Shown: positions 16,321 through 24,379 of the stretch, piece after piece
How the letters are laid out: each line of letters begins with the position of its first letter
Numbering within the stretch: position 1 is the first letter of the stretch
NCBI GenBank assembly: GCA_919902505.1
Contig: CAKKRE010000025.1
Span: forward strand, 1-43,631
From: Nitrospiraceae bacterium
Lineage (GTDB): Bacteria > Nitrospirota > Nitrospiria > Nitrospirales > Nitrospiraceae
Direction: 5' to 3'
DNA: 43,631 bases
Position numbers and translations under genes: made by a program
The notes under the pieces: generated by a model
The model's input: only the letters and a program-made list of their open reading frames with translations
The model's database searches: none
Told to the model about the DNA's origin: nothing

Positions 16321-16620
16321 GAAATCCCCAGATCTGCCCTGGTTTGTGCTACGGCAGCAGCCGCGATGATTTTTCGTGCCGCCAAGAGAATGCGCATCGT
16401 TGGGCTCAAGCATCCGCCGACGGTGGGCAGGTTGACAGATAGCCTTAGACGAGACTAGCAGTTGGCTCCATGACTTGACCAGTGAGAGACGGAATGAGGC
16501 TTGTTGTGCGATGTGAAGGGCCTGGTATCCGAGATGGACATCAGGGTCAAGGTGGAGCGAGACTGCCACCTTCTGCTCATCGCAGGTGAGCGCTCTGTGG
16601 GGATTGGTTGTTGCGACGGG
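16321..16620. other. Gap after dapB without a supported gene
   Basis: About 300 bases with no ORF that looks real on either strand; the open frames here are short and of poor composition. One 33-codon frame at 16534-16632 (plus) reads DIRVKVERDCHLLLIAGER, faintly like a piece of an Hsp20 domain. I see no clear terminator for the dap genes. Confidence 0.4.
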
Positions 16621-16773
16621 TCAATGTCGTGACGTGATCGGTCTCGGTTCTGCGTCAGCTGCTTTTCGTCGGCCACAGTTGAGGCACGCAAGGACTGTGA
16701 TCGCCAAGCCAGCATTCAGGTCAACCGCCCGTTCCGGCAACATTGTTCCGCGGCATTTGTCACATTTATGCAT
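16621..16773 (-). CDS. Small zinc-ribbon protein, 50 aa (candidate)
   Basis: A short ORF, MHKCDKCRGTM at its start and CLNCGRRK further on, with two CxxC knuckles (residues 4-7 and 28-31) separated by 20 residues. The spacing and the opening are those of very small single-ribbon proteins found in many bacteria, whose function is not known. An upstream ATG at 16809 is in frame and would add 12 residues; neither start has a good ribosome binding site. The ordered cysteines make coding likely despite the small size. About 190 bases between it and the YHS gene hold an imperfect GGCC-centred hairpin and no ORF. Confidence 0.5.
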   Translation of the reverse strand: MHKCDKCRGTMLPERAVDLNAGLAITVLACLNCGRRKAADAEPRPITSRH

Positions 16774-16998
16774 GCCTGGCTTATAACATTGCTCTGTAGG
16801 ATAAACCATCCATCTGAAGTACTGTATAAGGACGGGAAAAGGCCCCGCATAGACACAAAAGTATCTGGGCCGTTTGGTCCTAACACTGCCCCTTACGGGA
16901 TTGTTCCATGCTAGTAAGATGGCGGGGTACGTTTCTCCCGTCTATGTTCGGCAAGCATGTCGCCCCTATGTTTGGTGTGGCTGGTAAGATACACTACC

Positions 16999-17271
16999 AT
17001 GTATAGATTATTTTTGATCGCTGGGTTGCTAGTGCTCTTCTACTATCTTTTTCGCAGGGCGATTAGGAAATTGAGGGAGGACAGTGGCGCCGCCAGCCTT
17101 CGAGAAGGGCAATCACCTGGGAACCAAATGATTCAAGACCCCGTGTGTCGCGTCTTCATTCCTCGAGAAAATGCGGTTCGGCAGGAAATTGGTGGGCAAA
17201 CCTACTTCTTTTGCAGTCAGAATTGCGCCACTACATTCGAGAACAAACTCTCGAGTCAGCAGCCGGAATAA
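16999..17271 (+). CDS. Membrane-anchored YHS-domain-like protein
   Basis: A 90-aa protein with one N-terminal membrane helix (LFLIAGLLVLFYYLF) followed by a basic stretch and a short YHS-like metal-binding domain: DPVCRVFIPRENAV, then GGQTYFFCSQNCATTFE. The DPVC...YFFCS..C..TF pattern is the core of the YHS family and of the PP0621-type proteins. The domain probably binds a metal through its cysteines; whether it faces the cytoplasm cannot be shown, although the positive-inside pattern suggests it does. The frame opens at 16957; the ATG at 16999 is preferred because the membrane helix follows at once. Its last 16 bases overlap the end of the convergent lipoprotein gene. Confidence 0.75.
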   Translation: MYRLFLIAGLLVLFYYLFRRAIRKLREDSGAASLREGQSPGNQMIQDPVCRVFIPRENAVRQEIGGQTYFFCSQNCATTFENKLSSQQPE

Positions 17272-17558
17272 CTCGTATCTGACACCGTGTCGTCCTTATC
17301 AAAAAACAAGATCATCTGGCACTCATTCGCCTTAAAGTTAAATAGCGGTGGCCCTGCCTTCCCCCCTGCAATTCGATTGTAGGTCCACTTTTCTCCACCG
17401 AAAAATCGGGACGTCTTGGCATCAGGAGCGCCCAATTCCTTTTCAATCCACGCACGATCTTTTCCTTGATAGCGAGTGAGAGAGGCATCTAGGTACGGGT
17501 TGTGACTGCAGGCTCCGGACAGGAGGGTGATCGCTAGAAGCCACGCGGATTTGCGCAT
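17256..17558 (-). CDS. Small lipoprotein, BamE/SmpA-like in outline
   Basis: A 100-aa protein with a clear lipoprotein signal (MRKSAWLLAITLLSGAC, lipobox LSGAC, C17). The mature part, KDRAWIEKELGAPDAKTSRF then GGEKWTYNRI and CQMILFFDKDDTVSDTSYSGC, follows the pattern of small outer-membrane lipoproteins of the BamE/SmpA type, in which a G-x-P turn precedes paired strands and a final D-x-x-V strand. Similarity is at the level of pattern only. AGGAGG nine bases before the ATG supports the start strongly. The 3' end overlaps the YHS gene by 16 bases, tail to tail, and the fsa gene is divergent. Confidence 0.75.
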   Translation of the reverse strand: MRKSAWLLAITLLSGACSHNPYLDASLTRYQGKDRAWIEKELGAPDAKTSRFFGGEKWTYNRIAGGKAGPPLFNFKANECQMILFFDKDDTVSDTSYSGC

Positions 17559-17677
17559 ACAGGTTGTCCTCCTGAATCGGGGGTGCGAAGCGCGACATTA
17601 TTGTCCGTTGCGGAAAAAATCTTAGCGTTCAGCATTCTCATCTGTCAAACCAAGTCTAGCACGACAGCCCTGACTTA

Positions 17678-17706
17678 TTGCCTTGGTATCGAGTTGCTTC
17701 TACAAT
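17678..17706 (+). promoter_or_regulatory. Candidate sigma70 promoter for the transaldolase gene
   Basis: TTGCCT (17678-17683) and TACAAT (17701-17706) are 17 bases apart. The -10 box matches five of six consensus positions. The ATG at 17758 is about 45 bases beyond the expected start. Confidence 0.6.
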
Positions 17707-17757
17707 AACTCGAGGAAAAGTGGGTTCGAATGCTCAGAGCGAGGAAAGGATCTTCAT

Positions 17758-18405
17758 ATGCAAATCTATCTTGATACGGCGAATGTCAAAGAAATCCAAG
17801 AGGGTGCCAATTTGGGCTTGATCGACGGGGTGACAACCAACCCATCTCTTGTCGCCAAGGAAGGGCGTAGTTTCAAGGAGATGCTCCTCGAAATCTGTAA
17901 GATGGTCGATGGTCCGATCAGCGCAGAGGTGGTTGGTGTCGAATCCGAAGCTATGATCAAAGAAGGACGAGATTTGGCCAAGGTTCACAAAAATATCGTG
18001 GTGAAGGTTCCCCTCATCCCTGAAGGCCTCCGGGCTACAAAGAAGCTAGCGGCAGAGGGGATTCGTGTGAATGTCACCTTGTGCTTCTCCCCGACGCAGG
18101 CCTTGCTTGCCGCGAAGGCGGGCGCGTGGTGTGTATCGCCATTCATTGGGCGTCTCGACGACGTGAGTTCTGATGGAATGGCACTGATTCGGCAGATTGT
18201 TACGATTTATAAGAACTACGATTATAAAACCCAGGTCCTTGTCGCGAGCGTCCGGCATCCGCAACACGTCGTCGAAGCAGCCTTGGCCGGGGGGCACATT
18301 TGCACGATGCCTTACGCCGTGTTTCAACAGCTTGTGAAGCATCCGCTGACTGACAGTGGGCTGAAGAAGTTTCTGGCCGATTGGGATGCAATGGGAAAGA
18401 AATAG
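17758..18405 (+). CDS. Transaldolase, TalC/fructose-6-phosphate aldolase type
   Basis: Short (215 aa) class-I aldolase of the MipB/TalC family, moving a dihydroxyacetone unit in the non-oxidative pentose phosphate pathway. The Schiff-base lysine is K83 in IVVKVPL; other family motifs are [31 protein letters not shown] and SPFIGRLDD. The family includes both true transaldolases and fructose-6-phosphate aldolases; sequence alone does not separate them with certainty, so no symbol is given. AAAGGA precedes the ATG at 17758; the longer frame from 17683 overlaps the promoter and is rejected. It is convergent with the uracil-DNA glycosylase gene, with only 13 bases between stops. Confidence 0.92.
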   Translation: MQIYLDTANVKEIQEGANLGLIDGVTTNPSLVAKEGRSFKEMLLEICKMVDGPISAEVVGVESEAMIKEGRDLAKVHKNIVVKVPLIPEGLRATKKLAAEGIRVNVTLCFSPTQALLAAKAGAWCVSPFIGRLDDVSSDGMALIRQIVTIYKNYDYKTQVLVASVRHPQHVVEAALAGGHICTMPYAVFQQLVKHPLTDSGLKKFLADWDAMGKK

Positions 18406-18418
18406 ACTTTCGAAGCGG

Positions 18419-19117
18419 CTAATCGCGGAAGGGTTCCACGGCGAGTTTCTGCTGGGCCTTGAGAAAAATGCGGTGGAACATTGGTCGAGTCAACTTGCCG
18501 GTGAACGTGTTTTGCTGGCTGGGATGGTATGAGCCGATCAAGGTCACGCCCCACGGTAAGTCGTAGACGACCCCGTGCCCAAATTGAGGGCGTAGCCCGG
18601 GAGTGCCTAGCCCCAATTCACGGCTTGCCTTGAGATAGTGATCGAATGCAATCTTGCCCAAGGTGACGACCACACGCATTCGCTTTAATAGCAGTAGTTC
18701 GCGCAGGACAAATGGCCGGCAGGCCGTGAATTCATCCGGCGTCGGCTTGTTTGCCGGAGGCGCACACCGAACGGTCGCGCCGATATAGCAGTCGGTGAGA
18801 GTGAGGCCGTCACCCGCATGTATGGATGTCGCCTGGTTGGCGAACCCGAACCGGTGCAACGCTTCATACAGCCAATCCCCACTACGGTCTCCGGTAAATA
18901 CGCGTCCGGTCCGGTTCCCTCCATGTGCCGCGGGCGCGAGGCCCAGAACGTAGAGCCTGGCGTTGGAATCTCCGAATCCAGGGACCGGTTTACCCCAATA
19001 GGACCAATCGCGGAATTGGCGTCGTTTATCCCTGGCAACAGATTCTCGGTAGGCAACCAGTCGGGGGCAGCGTGTGCAGGCGACAATGTCGGTGTTGAGT
19101 ATTGAGAGGACGGACAT
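18419..19117 (-). CDS. Family 5 uracil-DNA glycosylase (UDGb)
   Basis: Base-excision repair enzyme that removes uracil and related deaminated bases from DNA. The protein is 232 aa. Four cysteines for a 4Fe-4S cluster are C14 and C17 (CTRCPRL), C118 (VRCAPP) and C133 (ACRPF). Motif A reads GLAPAAHGGNRTGR (59-72), which lacks the polar catalytic residue of families 1 and 4 and is characteristic of family 5; motif 3 is HPSQQNTFTGKLT (H197). These separate it clearly from family 4. No good ribosome binding site is visible before the ATG at 19117. It is divergent from the transglycosylase gene. Confidence 0.9.
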   Translation of the reverse strand: MSVLSILNTDIVACTRCPRLVAYRESVARDKRRQFRDWSYWGKPVPGFGDSNARLYVLGLAPAAHGGNRTGRVFTGDRSGDWLYEALHRFGFANQATSIHAGDGLTLTDCYIGATVRCAPPANKPTPDEFTACRPFVLRELLLLKRMRVVVTLGKIAFDHYLKASRELGLGTPGLRPQFGHGVVYDLPWGVTLIGSYHPSQQNTFTGKLTRPMFHRIFLKAQQKLAVEPFRD

Positions 19118-19149
19118 TAGGTGGGAAGTGTACCAAAACCACGAGTTGC

Positions 19150-19178
19150 TTGTCCCTCGATCAGCTTGTTGCTAGCAT
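19150..19178 (+). promoter_or_regulatory. Candidate sigma70 promoter for the transglycosylase gene
   Basis: TTGTCC (19150-19155) and TAGCAT (19173-19178) are 17 bases apart. The in-frame ATG at 19177 would lie inside the -10 box, which supports the later start at 19213. Confidence 0.45.
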
Positions 19179-19212
19179 GAGCCATCAGTCGCGACGAAAG
19201 GATGACAAGGGC

Positions 19213-20292
19213 ATGTGGAACAACCATCGGCGTTTTCGGGCATGGCTAGTGTACGTCACAATGCTGTTCGGACTGTCTTCCGCGATGCCGGTGTTATCGG
19301 CGGATTCGAACTCTGCCGCGTTGGCCGGCGCTAAGGCGGAGGAGAGCCGGAACGCCCAGGAGTCTGATCAGGTGCCGGTCGCGCCGCCGGGCGAGTCGGA
19401 GTTGGTGCCTGAGCTTGAAGATCGACTGGTCATCCTCCCCGAAATCAAACGGGAAGGCGAGCGCTTCTTCCTCAGCTCCTTCAAGTTGCCCGATAAACTG
19501 ACGTTCGCCGGGCAGGCGATTCCGTTGGATAACTGGCAGGTGCGCGAGCGGATCGAATACGAATTCTATCAGTTCCTCGAGGATCAAGGTGAAAGCATCA
19601 TCCTGGCCAAACGGACGGGGCGCTGTTTCGCGCCGGCTGAAAAGCAGCTGGCCGAGGCCGGGCTGCCTGATGACTTGAAATACATGTTGTTGGTGGAGAG
19701 TAAGTGCATTGCGGCGGCCTATTCCCGGGCTAAGGCCTCTGGTCCCTGGCAGTTCATCAACTCTACGGGGCGACGGTACAAGCTCCATAACGAACGGTGG
19801 CTGGATGAACGCCGCAATCTCGAAATGTCCACCGAAGCGGCCATCAAGTATCTACGGTATCTGCGGGACCTGTATCAGGGAGACTGGTTCCTGGCGATGG
19901 CATCCTACAACGCCGGGGAAGACCGCGTGCGGAAATTGACCAAAGAACAGAAGATCAATGACTACTGGCGCATGCATGGCCCGAGAGAGACGATGCGCTA
20001 TGTGGCGCGGATTATTGCGGCGAAAGAAATCTATTCCCAGCCGGAGAAGTATCTGGGCCTGACCAAAAAGGATCTCTACCCTCCGCTTGAAACAGAAACG
20101 GTGACGGTGATGATCAAGGAGCCGCAACGCCGCCTCACGGCGATCGCCGAGGAATACGGAACCTATTTTCTTGAATTGAAGATGCTGAATCCCGAATTCA
20201 CGAAGGACTACTTGCCAAAGGGTACCTACCAGCTTAAGGTGCCGCGACAGACCTGCCCGAATCGCTGTTTCAAGCAAGAGAAGCTCCCGTAG
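19213..20292 (+). CDS. Membrane-bound lytic murein transglycosylase, MltD-like
   Basis: Periplasmic enzyme that cleaves peptidoglycan glycan strands with formation of anhydromuropeptides. The 359-aa protein begins with a signal peptide (AWLVYVTMLFGLSSAMPVLSA, cleavage near residue 30). The SLT domain has the catalytic glutamate E162 in LLVESKC, then SGPWQFINSTG (176-186) and MASYNAGEDRV (229-239). The C-terminal part, RLTAIAEEYGTYFLELKMLN, then YLPKGTYQLKVP, looks like one LysM-type peptidoglycan-binding module. The frame is open to 19102, but the signal peptide and the promoter position favour 19213. The glycerate kinase gene follows after five bases and may be co-transcribed. Confidence 0.88.
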   Translation: MWNNHRRFRAWLVYVTMLFGLSSAMPVLSADSNSAALAGAKAEESRNAQESDQVPVAPPGESELVPELEDRLVILPEIKREGERFFLSSFKLPDKLTFAGQAIPLDNWQVRERIEYEFYQFLEDQGESIILAKRTGRCFAPAEKQLAEAGLPDDLKYMLLVESKCIAAAYSRAKASGPWQFINSTGRRYKLHNERWLDERRNLEMSTEAAIKYLRYLRDLYQGDWFLAMASYNAGEDRVRKLTKEQKINDYWRMHGPRETMRYVARIIAAKEIYSQPEKYLGLTKKDLYPPLETETVTVMIKEPQRRLTAIAEEYGTYFLELKMLNPEFTKDYLPKGTYQLKVPRQTCPNRCFKQEKLP

Positions 20293-20297
20293 TGTCC

Positions 20298-21638
20298 ATG
20301 ATACAAGTCGGAGCCTCGCAGCCCAGGGTACGAGCCCTCTTCGCAACACTGTTTCGTGCGGGACTGCAGGCCGTCGATCCTTACGCGGCGGTGTGCCGTC
20401 AGGTCCGCTTCCGGCGCGGGCAACTCACCATTGGTCCGCAGCGCTATCCTCTTTCACAACATCAGCGACTTGTGGTGGTCGGGGCCGGGAAGGCGTCGGG
20501 TCGCATGGCTCAGGCGTTGGAGCGGCAGCTGGGGGCGAGGATCGACACCGGACTGGTCGTGGTGAAATACGGACATGGTGCCCCGACGAAGAAGATTCGT
20601 ATCCTGGAAGCCGGGCATCCGGTTCCAGACGGGGCGGGACTCCGGGCCAGCCGTGCGATGATGGCATTAATCGCGACGCTGAAATCGGACGACCTGCTGA
20701 TTGTGCTCTTGTCCGGCGGTGCCTCAAGTCTCCTTCCCTCCCCCGCTTCGGGGATCACTCTCAAGGACAAGCAGCTGACGACTAAGCTGCTGCTGCGGTC
20801 TGGAGCGACCATCCAAGAAATGAACGCGGTTCGCAAGCACCTGTCCTGCGTAAAAGGCGGGCAGCTTGCCGCAGCGACCTCCGCGCGTGTGGCGAGCGTG
20901 ATCCTCTCGGATGTGATCGGGAACGATCTTGGTACAATCGGGTCTGGTCCGACCGCACCTGACCCCACAACATTTCGGGACGCCTGGAGGATTTTGGAGC
21001 GATACGAGGTTGCCCGGAAAGTTCCAGCTTCGGTGCGTCGACGCCTGGAAGCGGGCATGCAGAAGACCCTTCCCGAAACTCCCAAAGCCGGCGCCGTACT
21101 CTTTCGCCGTGTAGACAATCTGCTCATTGGAGACAATCAAGCGGCTGTCGATGCCGTCGTGAAGGCCGCGAAGGGGAAGCGGCTACAGACGCTTGTCCTT
21201 TCCACTACCGTTACGGGGGAAGCTCGCGAACTCGCCAAGTTTTTCGGGGCGATAGCTCGGGAGATTGCGGTGCATGGTCGCCCCATGGCTCGTCCCTGTT
21301 GTGTCATCGCTGGGGGGGAACCCACGGTGACCATTCGAGGGCAGGGAAAGGGCGGGCGAGCCCAGGAGTTCGCCTTGGCGGCGGCATTGGAGATTGCCGG
21401 GTTGCCTGCTGTGTGGGTGGCAGGGTTTGCTACTGATGGCACAGACGGACCGACTTCCGTTGCAGGCGCGGTGGTAGACGGGGAAACGACTGCGCGGGCC
21501 CGGCGCGCCAAGCATGATCTGCCCGATGCGCTTCAGGACAACGATGCCTATCCGTTCTTCAAGAAAATCCGTGGTCATATTGTGACTGGTCCGACCGGGA
21601 CCAATGTGAACGATCTTTACCTCCTCCTCGCACTCTAG
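20298..21638 (+). CDS. Glycerate 2-kinase, MOFRL family
   Basis: Phosphorylates glycerate, in this class (GckA/TtuD/GLYCTK) usually to 2-phosphoglycerate, feeding it into lower glycolysis. The protein is 446 aa. Family motifs are VVVGAGKASGRMAQALE, GHPVPDGAGLRAS, LSGGASSLLPSP, the DVIGNDLGTIGSGPT block, and the C-terminal MOFRL part with GGEPTV, GRAQEFAL, FATDGTDGPT and GPTGTNVNDL. A GTG at 20292 is in frame and overlaps the preceding stop; ATG at 20298 is taken, though no strong Shine-Dalgarno sequence favours either. The dikinase-like gene starts 15 bases after its stop, suggesting an operon in which glycerate or 2-phosphoglycerate/PEP metabolism is a theme. Confidence 0.9.
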   Translation: MIQVGASQPRVRALFATLFRAGLQAVDPYAAVCRQVRFRRGQLTIGPQRYPLSQHQRLVVVGAGKASGRMAQALERQLGARIDTGLVVVKYGHGAPTKKIRILEAGHPVPDGAGLRASRAMMALIATLKSDDLLIVLLSGGASSLLPSPASGITLKDKQLTTKLLLRSGATIQEMNAVRKHLSCVKGGQLAAATSARVASVILSDVIGNDLGTIGSGPTAPDPTTFRDAWRILERYEVARKVPASVRRRLEAGMQKTLPETPKAGAVLFRRVDNLLIGDNQAAVDAVVKAAKGKRLQTLVLSTTVTGEARELAKFFGAIAREIAVHGRPMARPCCVIAGGEPTVTIRGQGKGGRAQEFALAAALEIAGLPAVWVAGFATDGTDGPTSVAGAVVDGETTARARRAKHDLPDALQDNDAYPFFKKIRGHIVTGPTGTNVNDLYLLLAL

Positions 21639-21653
21639 TTAGTATCCCCGTCC

Positions 21654-24284
21654 ATGGCTGATCCGTTCATTCTCTCTCTGGATGAGGGCTGCGTTCCCTC
21701 GCTCGTCGGCGGCAAGGCTGCAAGCCTGACGAAGCTGCTTGCTGCCGGCGTTCCCGTGCCGAAGGGGCTGTGTGTGACGACCGCAGTCTATCAATGCGGC
21801 CTGGATCAGGCTGGTGTCGAGGCGGCGGCCCTCTGGGCGAGGTTATTCCGCCTGTCCGAAGCGCAACGGGCACAGGAGCTGGCACGAATTCAGCGGCTCT
21901 TGCTGGAGCAGCCCTGGCCGGCAGGATTCCCGGCCGATCTGGAAACGCGACTGACAGGGCTGGCCGGCGATTCCTCGACACGCTGGGCCGTCCGGTCCTC
22001 CGCCACGAATGAAGATGCTGCGGATATGAGCGCCGCCGGTCTGTATCGCACGACCCTGGGAGTGCCCCCGACAGCTGTGCTGCAATCCATCCGCGACTGC
22101 TGGATTTCGTTATGGGACGAGCGGGTGTTTCAGTATCTGCGTCGCTCAGGCGCCGATCAGCCTTGTCCCGCCATGGCAGTCATCATTCAACTCATGCTGA
22201 GCGCACAGGCAGCAGGCGTCGCATACTCTATTCACCCCGTCACGGGTCGAACCTCTCAGGTGTCGATCGATGCCGTGCCAGGATTGGCTTCCTCCCTGGT
22301 GAATGGAGAGGTGACGCCGGATCAGTATATGGTGGAGGTATACGATGACGATCATCGGCCGTTCCGCGTACGACGACGCATGCTTGCTCGGAAACGGAAG
22401 AAGCTGACCGCCACCCCGGGAGGTGTGCAGGAAGAGTCGATTTCGGAACCTGAACAGCAACGGTCTTGCCTAACGGACAGTCAACTGTTCGAGCTGGTAC
22501 GGATGTCGAAACATATTGAAGTCGCGTTCCGTCAACCGGTCGATCTCGAATGGGTATGGGATGTGGAGCGACTCTGGATTGTGCAGGCCCGTCCGATTAC
22601 CGCCGTTCGACCGTGGCCTTCCCTGACCAACGACGAATGCGAATGGACGCGGGCCAATTTCAAAGAAACCTTGCCGGAATTGCCCAGCCCGTTAGGGCTG
22701 TCGTTTCTCGAGCGATTCATGGATGCCTACATCGTCACCCCCTATCGCCGACTCGGTTGCACGGTTCCCGAAGGGCTCTCGTCGGTTCGTGTGTTACATG
22801 GACGTCCCTATCTCAACGTGACGCTGTTTTACACCTTGGTCATGCAGCTTCATGGGAATCCGGCGTTCTTAACCGAACAGATGGGTGGTGAGCCCCTGAT
22901 GTTTACCCCGTCGGTACGGCCTCTTGGGGCGCTCGCGCTTGTCCGTGCCGGAGTCGGTATGCTGCGGGAGTGGCGTAAAGCTGCGAAGCAGGGGCCGAAG
23001 AATTTTTCTGCCATGAAGGCCATGGCGGAACGCTACCGCTACGATCGTATCCACCACCTGTCAGTGCAGGAGCTGGGCACGACGCTCGACAGCCTGGGGA
23101 GGTGGCTCGACGATCATGAGGTGACCTTCGCAATCGCGGGTGGAGTGGCGCAGAGTCTTCAGGCGATGGGCACGATTCTCCCGGGCTGGCTTGGTTCAGA
23201 CTGGCGAGAGTTGCTTAATGGGGCATTGCAGGGACAGGGGACCGTCATTAGTGCCTCACAAATTATCCGGCTGGCAGAGCTTGCCATGGCTGCACAGCAA
23301 GAGGACACGGTTGGACGGTGGTTTGCTTCGGAGGAGTATACGGCGCGTGGTTATCGAGACGCGCTTCAGGGGACCGAGTTCTTGCGGCTGTTTGATCAGT
23401 ACTTAGCCGAGTATGGGCATCGTGCGGTCGGAGAGTCCGACATCATGTCCCCACGAATTGCAGATCAGCCCGATGCCGTGCTGGCCCTGTTGCGGGCACA
23501 GGTGCGCGCCGGCGTGACGGCGCCACCCCAAGAAATTCTTTCCCGTCAGGCTCAGCGACGCGAGCAGTCGCTCGGTGAGATCGCCGGGCGATTCGGGTGG
23601 CGGCGCCATCGTTGGCTCGTGTTCCGTTGGTGGTATCGGAGGCTCAGTCGCTTCTGTGCCTTGCGAGAGGAGAATCGCCATCACCTGATGTATTACTCCA
23701 CAGCGGCCCGTCATCTGTTGCTTCGGCTCGGGGAGCGGATGGTGGAACGCGGAAGCGTCGCCGTGCGGGAAGATGTGTTTTATCTCACGCTGGATGAACG
23801 CATCGCACTGATTGATGGCGCAAGTCGTGATTGGCAGAGCCTCGTGCGTCGGCGCCGCGAGGAACGGCTGCAGCATGAGGCCCTGCAGGTGCCCGACACG
23901 ATTCGGGATTGGGAGGCGGTCGTCGAGCAGGGGGCTCAGTCAGGCGATCAGGGGCAGGGAGGCGTGTTACGGGGTATTGCCATCAGTGCCGGGGTTGCCA
24001 AAGGACCGGTCCGGCTTGTTCGATCGACGGCGGATTGGGCACGGGTGCGGGCGGGAGACATCCTCGTTGTTCCGGTGATCGATCCCGGTATGGCTCCTTT
24101 ATTCGGAATGGCGGCCGGTCTCATCGCCGAGATGGGAGGGACCCTCTCGCATGGGGCAATCATCGCTCGCGAATACGGCCTTCCGGTCCTGGTCAATGTG
24201 CCCTATGCCACCAGTCTATTGCGCGAAAATGAACAGGTCGAAATCACAAGTTCCACAGGCCGCATCAGTCGATTGGTCTCTTGA
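21654..24284 (+). CDS. PEP-synthase-like dikinase with rifampin-phosphotransferase architecture
   Basis: An 876-aa protein. The N-terminal third is a PEP-synthase/PPDK-type ATP-grasp domain: GGKAASLTKLLAAGVPVPKG (18-37), RSSATNEDAADMSAAG, and a DLEWVWD...IVQARPIT end. The C-terminal 80 residues form the swivelling phosphohistidine domain, with GGTLSHGAIIAREYGLP and H833 as the phosphate carrier. The middle 450 residues are helical and lack the PEP/pyruvate TIM barrel of true PEP synthase. This order (ATP domain, helical domain, His domain) is that of rifampin phosphotransferase, whose His is at a similar position (H825 in the Listeria enzyme). The substrate here is unknown; antibiotic inactivation is only one possibility. 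The gene is 15 bases behind glycerate kinase. Confidence 0.85.
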   Translation: MADPFILSLDEGCVPSLVGGKAASLTKLLAAGVPVPKGLCVTTAVYQCGLDQAGVEAAALWARLFRLSEAQRAQELARIQRLLLEQPWPAGFPADLETRLTGLAGDSSTRWAVRSSATNEDAADMSAAGLYRTTLGVPPTAVLQSIRDCWISLWDERVFQYLRRSGADQPCPAMAVIIQLMLSAQAAGVAYSIHPVTGRTSQVSIDAVPGLASSLVNGEVTPDQYMVEVYDDDHRPFRVRRRMLARKRKKLTATPGGVQEESISEPEQQRSCLTDSQLFELVRMSKHIEVAFRQPVDLEWVWDVERLWIVQARPITAVRPWPSLTNDECEWTRANFKETLPELPSPLGLSFLERFMDAYIVTPYRRLGCTVPEGLSSVRVLHGRPYLNVTLFYTLVMQLHGNPAFLTEQMGGEPLMFTPSVRPLGALALVRAGVGMLREWRKAAKQGPKNFSAMKAMAERYRYDRIHHLSVQELGTTLDSLGRWLDDHEVTFAIAGGVAQSLQAMGTILPGWLGSDWRELLNGALQGQGTVISASQIIRLAELAMAAQQEDTVGRWFASEEYTARGYRDALQGTEFLRLFDQYLAEYGHRAVGESDIMSPRIADQPDAVLALLRAQVRAGVTAPPQEILSRQAQRREQSLGEIAGRFGWRRHRWLVFRWWYRRLSRFCALREENRHHLMYYSTAARHLLLRLGERMVERGSVAVREDVFYLTLDERIALIDGASRDWQSLVRRRREERLQHEALQVPDTIRDWEAVVEQGAQSGDQGQGGVLRGIAISAGVAKGPVRLVRSTADWARVRAGDILVVPVIDPGMAPLFGMAAGLIAEMGGTLSHGAIIAREYGLPVLVNVPYATSLLRENEQVEITSSTGRISRLVS

Positions 24285-24379
24285 CGTTTCTTCTGGATTC
24301 TCGTACCCTCTACGCGATTTCCCTACAACAGTTAGGTGAACGGATTCCCAGTCAGTCGGTGCATTCGTAGGGAAGCGCC

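Noticed and set aside
16455..16715. An 86-aa minus-strand frame in the gap after dapB
   Set aside because: No ribosome binding site, mixed composition and overlap with the better-supported zinc-ribbon frame.
21654..24284. Annotation as phosphoenolpyruvate synthase
   Set aside because: The PEP/pyruvate-binding barrel is missing; only the ATP-grasp and phosphohistidine domains are shared.
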